Source: an uncultured Bacilli bacterium (GTDB taxonomy: Bacteria > Bacillota_I > Bacilli_A > RF39 > UBA660). From it: a DNA stretch of 35,993 nt. A program made the position numbers and the translations under genes. Shown one piece after another: positions 33,095 through 35,993 of this stretch. The stretch is taken from positions 1-35,993 of the forward strand of contig CANRKL010000008.1 in assembly GCA_947631205.1 (NCBI GenBank). Reading direction: 5' to 3'. Numbering within the stretch: position 1 is the first letter of the stretch; the number at the start of each line of letters is the position of its first letter. Under the pieces are notes generated by a model. That model saw nothing but the letters and a program-made list of their open reading frames with translations. It searched no databases and was not told where the DNA came from.

Positions 33095-33972
33095 CTATTT
33101 TTCTAAATTATCATAACTATTTAGTATTATTAATTTTTTATTTAAATCTTCTAATTCTTTTATAGATTTATCATTTGCTAATATTTTCATTTGCCTAATA
33201 GCTGAATTATTAAGCTTTAAAAGTCTTTCTTTTTGTGGTACACCATCATTAATAAGTTCAGCATTTGTATTTTCTAAATTACATAAAATAAGCAAATGTT
33301 TTAAATCTGTATAATCTCGAATATTTCCTTCAATATTAGGATTTTTACCACGCCATTCTTTTGCAGTCATTCCAAATAAGGCAACATTTAAAACGTCAGC
33401 TTCTTCAGCATACACATATTGCTTTTGTTTTTCAGTTAATTTAGGAATAATATTTTCTTTAATTGAATGAGTATGAATATGATAATTAGATTTAGCAAGC
33501 ATTCTACTAGCTGTCCAATCAACTTTATATTGATATGCTTCATTCCTTTTTAATCTTTCAAATTCTTGAATAACATACAATTTAAATTCTAGAGATGACC
33601 AACTTGCAAATTCTAAAGCTATATCACTACAAGCATACATTCCACCATTATTACCTGATTTAGATATTATTCCAATTGCATTAGTTTCCTTAATCCATTT
33701 TTGTGGCGATATAAACTTATTACTACCAGCCATACTTTCAAAGGTGTCGAATTCGACACTTTTGAAATTCTCGTTATTTAATTTTTCCCACAATCCTAAA
33801 TAAGCTATGACATCTTTATTACGCATCCAGTTTTGAATAGGGTATCTTGGGTCGTCTTCATCAGCATACCTAGCCAAATCAGTAAGAGAAATATATTCTT
33901 TATTTCCTAACTCATAACACTAATTTTATTGTTATTCACATTCATTTCTGATTTTATTATTTCTTTATTCAT
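33095..33972 (-). pseudogene. KilA-N domain protein, frameshifted near the N-terminus
   Basis: The main frame (to 33877 and further back to 33913) encodes the KilA-N DNA-binding domain: YISLTDLARYADEDDPRYP, IQNWMRNKDVIAYLGLWEKL, SPQKWIKETNAIGIISKSG, MYACSDIALEFASWSSLEF, then a helical C-terminal domain. The true start is the ATG at 33972, five bases after AAAGGAGGG. That frame encodes MNKEIIKSE...KISVM and then hits TAG at 33907-33909. One missing base near 33910-33913 would join KISVM to LGNKEYISLTDLA, the normal family layout. The gene is thus broken by a single-base deletion, or read by frameshifting, or the base is an assembly error. No good SD exists for the TTG at 33877. KilA-N proteins are common in phages and accessory loci. 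Confidence 0.8.
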
Positions 33973-34112
33973 ACAAACCCTCCTTTAGAATACATTAAAA
34001 TTGTATATAAATAATTCTAACACAAATAAAAACATTTTAAAACCAGAACTATAAAATCTATTAATCCTTTTTTAAAATGTCAGTTTTAATTTACTAGAAT
34101 ATATCTTTGAAA

Positions 34113-34160
34113 AGGAGGCATAAATCATGTCTAAAATTATATTAATAATAATTCAATAAC
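34113..34160 (+). other. Orphan SD and start codon with a 10-codon ORF
   Basis: Plus-strand AAAGGAGG (34113-34120), then ATG at 34128 reading MSKIILIIIQ and a stop at 34158-34160. The SD is as good as any in the window but the frame is only ten codons and runs into the 3' end of the oppositely oriented DUF4143 gene (which ends at 34142). It looks like the cut-off start of a former gene, or a leader peptide. Confidence 0.45.
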
Positions 34161-35344
34161 CATTCTAAAACGTTATAAATTTTAATTCCTTCTTCATTAG
34201 CTGATGGTATTTTATCAAGAGTTAAAATTATTTTTTCATAATTATCGTTAATTTTTTGTAAAGGTCTTAGTTCTCTTAATAATGTTTTATTATCTGAAGA
34301 TTTTAATGTTTCAGCTACTTGAATATATAGTTTTCCTTTATTATTTATAGCAACAAAATCTATTTCATATTCTCCCATTTTTCCAATATAAACATCATAT
34401 TCTCGTCTTTTAAGTTCTAAATATACAACATTTTCAAGAATATGACCAAAATCGCCAATTTTTCTTCCTAAAATAAAATATCTTAATCCTAAATCAGAAA
34501 CATAATATTTTTCTCCAGTTTTTAAGTAATTTTTCCCTTTTATATCATATCTCGTAGCTTTATATAGAAAAAAAGATTCAATAAAACTATTAAGATATTT
34601 TTCTACTGTTCTAACATTTATTTTTTTACCATCTGATGTCATTGTATTAGCAATATTACTTGTAGATAACAAGTTTCCAATGTTATCCATAGCAAAGTTT
34701 GAAATTTTTTTAAGACTATTTTCGTCAGTTATATTTTTTCTTTTCATTACATCTTTTATTATGATGTCATTATAAATATTACTTAAATACATTCCCACAT
34801 CATCTTCTGTTTCTAATTGTAAAGTATACGGAAATGAACCCAAAGAAATATATTTCTGATATAATTCGTCATTAGTTATATTTTCATTACTTGCAGATTT
34901 ATATTCTTTAAAAGATAATGGTAACATTTTAATCTCTATGTATCTTCCTGATAAAAGAGTAGACAGTTCACTAGATAGTAAAAAAGCATTGGAACCAGTT
35001 ATGTATAAATCAACATTCTTATTGATATATAAACTATCTATTGCTTTTTGAAAATCTGTTATTAATTGTACCTCGTCAATAAAAACATAATTTTTTTTCT
35101 TTTTATTTAATTTATTATTAATGTAGTCATATAATGACATATAGTCAGTTATAAAATTGTATTTTAAATCCTCAAGATTTATACTTATAATTTGGTCAGT
35201 GGATATCTTATTTTGAATTAAATATTTTTTATAAATATCTAATAAAGTAGATTTACCACATCTTCTAATTCCTGTAACAACTTTAATTAAATCCTTATCT
35301 TTAAATCTTTTTAAGATATCTAAATATTCATTTCTTTCTATCAT
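34142..35344 (-). CDS. AAA ATPase with DUF4143 domain (COG1373)
   Basis: From the ATG at 35344 (after AGAGGCGAG; the upstream TTG-like extension to 35398 overlaps the promoter) it has 400 residues. Walker A GIRRCGKST lies at 25-33, and Walker B YVFIDEVQ follows. TGSNAFLLSSELSTLLSGRY is the sensor/arginine region. The DUF4143 C-terminal domain ends with an EIDFVA...LYIQVAETL block of PD-(D/E)XK-nuclease type. The family is widespread, often horizontally moved and of uncertain function; roles in defence have been suggested. It has its own promoter. Its end overlaps an orphan SD-ATG on the other strand. Confidence 0.9.
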   Translation of the reverse strand: MIERNEYLDILKRFKDKDLIKVVTGIRRCGKSTLLDIYKKYLIQNKISTDQIISINLEDLKYNFITDYMSLYDYINNKLNKKKKNYVFIDEVQLITDFQKAIDSLYINKNVDLYITGSNAFLLSSELSTLLSGRYIEIKMLPLSFKEYKSASNENITNDELYQKYISLGSFPYTLQLETEDDVGMYLSNIYNDIIIKDVMKRKNITDENSLKKISNFAMDNIGNLLSTSNIANTMTSDGKKINVRTVEKYLNSFIESFFLYKATRYDIKGKNYLKTGEKYYVSDLGLRYFILGRKIGDFGHILENVVYLELKRREYDVYIGKMGEYEIDFVAINNKGKLYIQVAETLKSSDNKTLLRELRPLQKINDNYEKIILTLDKIPSANEEGIKIYNVLEWLLNYY

Positions 35345-35369
35345 AATCTCGCCTCTTTTCAATAAATAC

Positions 35370-35398
35370 ATTATACAAAAAATATATATTTTTTGCAA
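35370..35398 (-). promoter_or_regulatory. Promoter of the DUF4143 gene
   Basis: On the minus strand, TTGCAA (35398-35393), 17-base spacer, TATAAT (35375-35370), 26 bases before the ATG. Confidence 0.72.
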
Positions 35399-35696
35399 GT
35401 TTTTGTATCAGCAATACAATAACTTTTTATAAGTTTAATAAATATTAAATTACAAAACAAAAAAACATTACTTTTTAGTTTATGTAACATTTCAGAAATA
35501 ACAATACATGAATTTAGGCATAGTTAAGTTTGTTAATTAATAAGGCAGTTAAAAATAATTCGTTTTACATTATTACGTCTAAAAGAATGAGAACTACATT
35601 TAAACAATAGTTAAAAGTCATATAAAAACCCTTTAAATAAAGGAATAAATTCAATTCTTTGGAGCTGACTAATTTTAAAACAAACTATTATATTTT
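35399..35696. other. Intergenic region, nothing recognised
   Basis: About 300 AT-rich bases between the DUF4143 gene and the Txe remnant. I see no ORF with an SD, no tRNA-like fold and no clear terminator. Confidence 0.5.
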
Positions 35697-35733
35697 TTAT
35701 CTATAGCTTTTTATGTGTTTTACTACTAAATAA

Positions 35734-35954
35734 CTAAATATTATCATAATGAGTCCACATTCTAATAATATGAATTTCTTTTTTTCTTCATCTACTTCAT
35801 AAACAATTCGATGTTGTCTATTAATTCTTCTAGAATAAAGTCCTGATAATTCACCAGTTAATTTTTCATATGATGGTGGATAACAAAAAAGATTTTCCAT
35901 CATTAGATTTAATATATTTTTGCTGTGTATTAGATTTGAGGTGATGGAGTAAAA
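35734..35954 (-). pseudogene. Txe/YoeB-family toxin remnant with frameshift at A7
   Basis: The frame from the ATG at 35903 reads MMENLFCYPPSYEKLTGELS, then GLYSRRINRQHRIVYEVDEE, the core of Txe/YoeB ribosome-dependent mRNA interferases. It then leaves the family pattern. In the -1 frame the DNA continues EIHIIRMWTHYDNI and stops at 35734-35736, the normal Txe ending with the catalytic HY. The switch lies at the heptamer A AAA AAG (35784-35778), in phase with the zero frame. Upstream of the ATG the same frame encodes homologous residues (SNLIHSKNILNL) back to 35948, but the first 25 or so residues of the family and any start codon are missing. With two lesions, decay is the simplest reading. 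No antitoxin gene is seen downstream. Confidence 0.75.
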
Positions 35955-35993
35955 TTATAGTCGGAATAAACATCATATATATTAACTGGAAAG
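35930..35993 (-). other. C-terminal 20 codons of an upstream frame, possibly the Txe N-terminus
   Basis: An open frame enters from the window edge and ends at TAA 35930-35932 with YDVYSDYNFTPSPQI. It may be the end of another gene or the displaced start of the toxin remnant (YNFTP resembles the 'FTxxA' start of Txe proteins). Too short to decide. Confidence 0.2.

Noticed and set aside
1-35993. Mollicutes genetic code 4
   Set aside because: TGA serves as a normal stop (18853-18855) and Trp is coded by TGG throughout.

Overview
The window is a very AT-rich chromosomal segment from a low-GC Gram-positive bacterium of the Bacilli/Erysipelotrichia/RF39-like kind. This rests on consensus SD sequences (AAGGAGG), canonical -35/-10 promoters, a ylbD-ylbE pair, Firmicutes-type ParE/ParC, a SipW/TasA-type surface module and a type VIIb secretion ATPase. 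TGA is used as a stop (for example at 18853-18855) and Trp is read from TGG, so the code is 11, not the Mollicutes code 4. No rRNA, tRNA, insertion sequence or CRISPR was recognised.

Layout: (a) 1-6.7 kb, minus strand: a partial AAA ATPase with a doubled TGTA-N7-TACA promoter region, an unknown small gene, ylbE-like and ylbD-like genes, then parC and parE. A hairpin that hides the ylbD SD separates parC from ylbD. (b) 6.7-12.3 kb: three genes for exported proteins, namely a type I membrane protein, a 1223-residue Cys-rich secreted protein with an Asp tract, and a Cys/His hydrolase-like protein fused to two membrane helices. (c) 12.3-13.1 kb: a complete type III toxin-antitoxin locus (ToxN endoribonuclease, three toxI RNA repeats, intervening terminator). 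(d) 13.1-19.7 kb: a type VIIb secretion locus with a YukD/EsaB-like protein, EssC, a small acidic protein, a WXG100 protein and a second helical-hairpin protein. A strongly structured, promoter-driven RNA lies divergent to essC. EsaA, EssA and EssB are not recognisable here. (e) 19.8-21.3 kb: a YebC-type regulator and a ZIP metal transporter. (f) 21.3-29.7 kb: a surface/matrix region with two TasA-like secreted proteins, an ER-type (SipW-like) signal peptidase, a TetR regulator divergent from a giant MMPL transporter carrying about eight internal 78-residue repeats, and a YugP-family protein that has lost its zinc site. (g) 29.7-32.3 kb: an unknown gene and uvrB. (h) 32.4-36 kb: an eroding accessory region with an unknown gene, a frameshifted KilA-N gene, an ATPase/DUF4143 gene that ends over an orphan SD-ATG, and a decayed Txe/YoeB toxin whose reading frame breaks at an A AAA AAG heptamer.

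The strongest candidates for something new are the T7SS neighbourhood (EssC locus, unidentified structured RNA, Cys-rich surface operon), the repeat-bearing MMPL protein and the toxIN locus embedded between them. Functions of the surface proteins and the RNA are inferred from position and architecture only.
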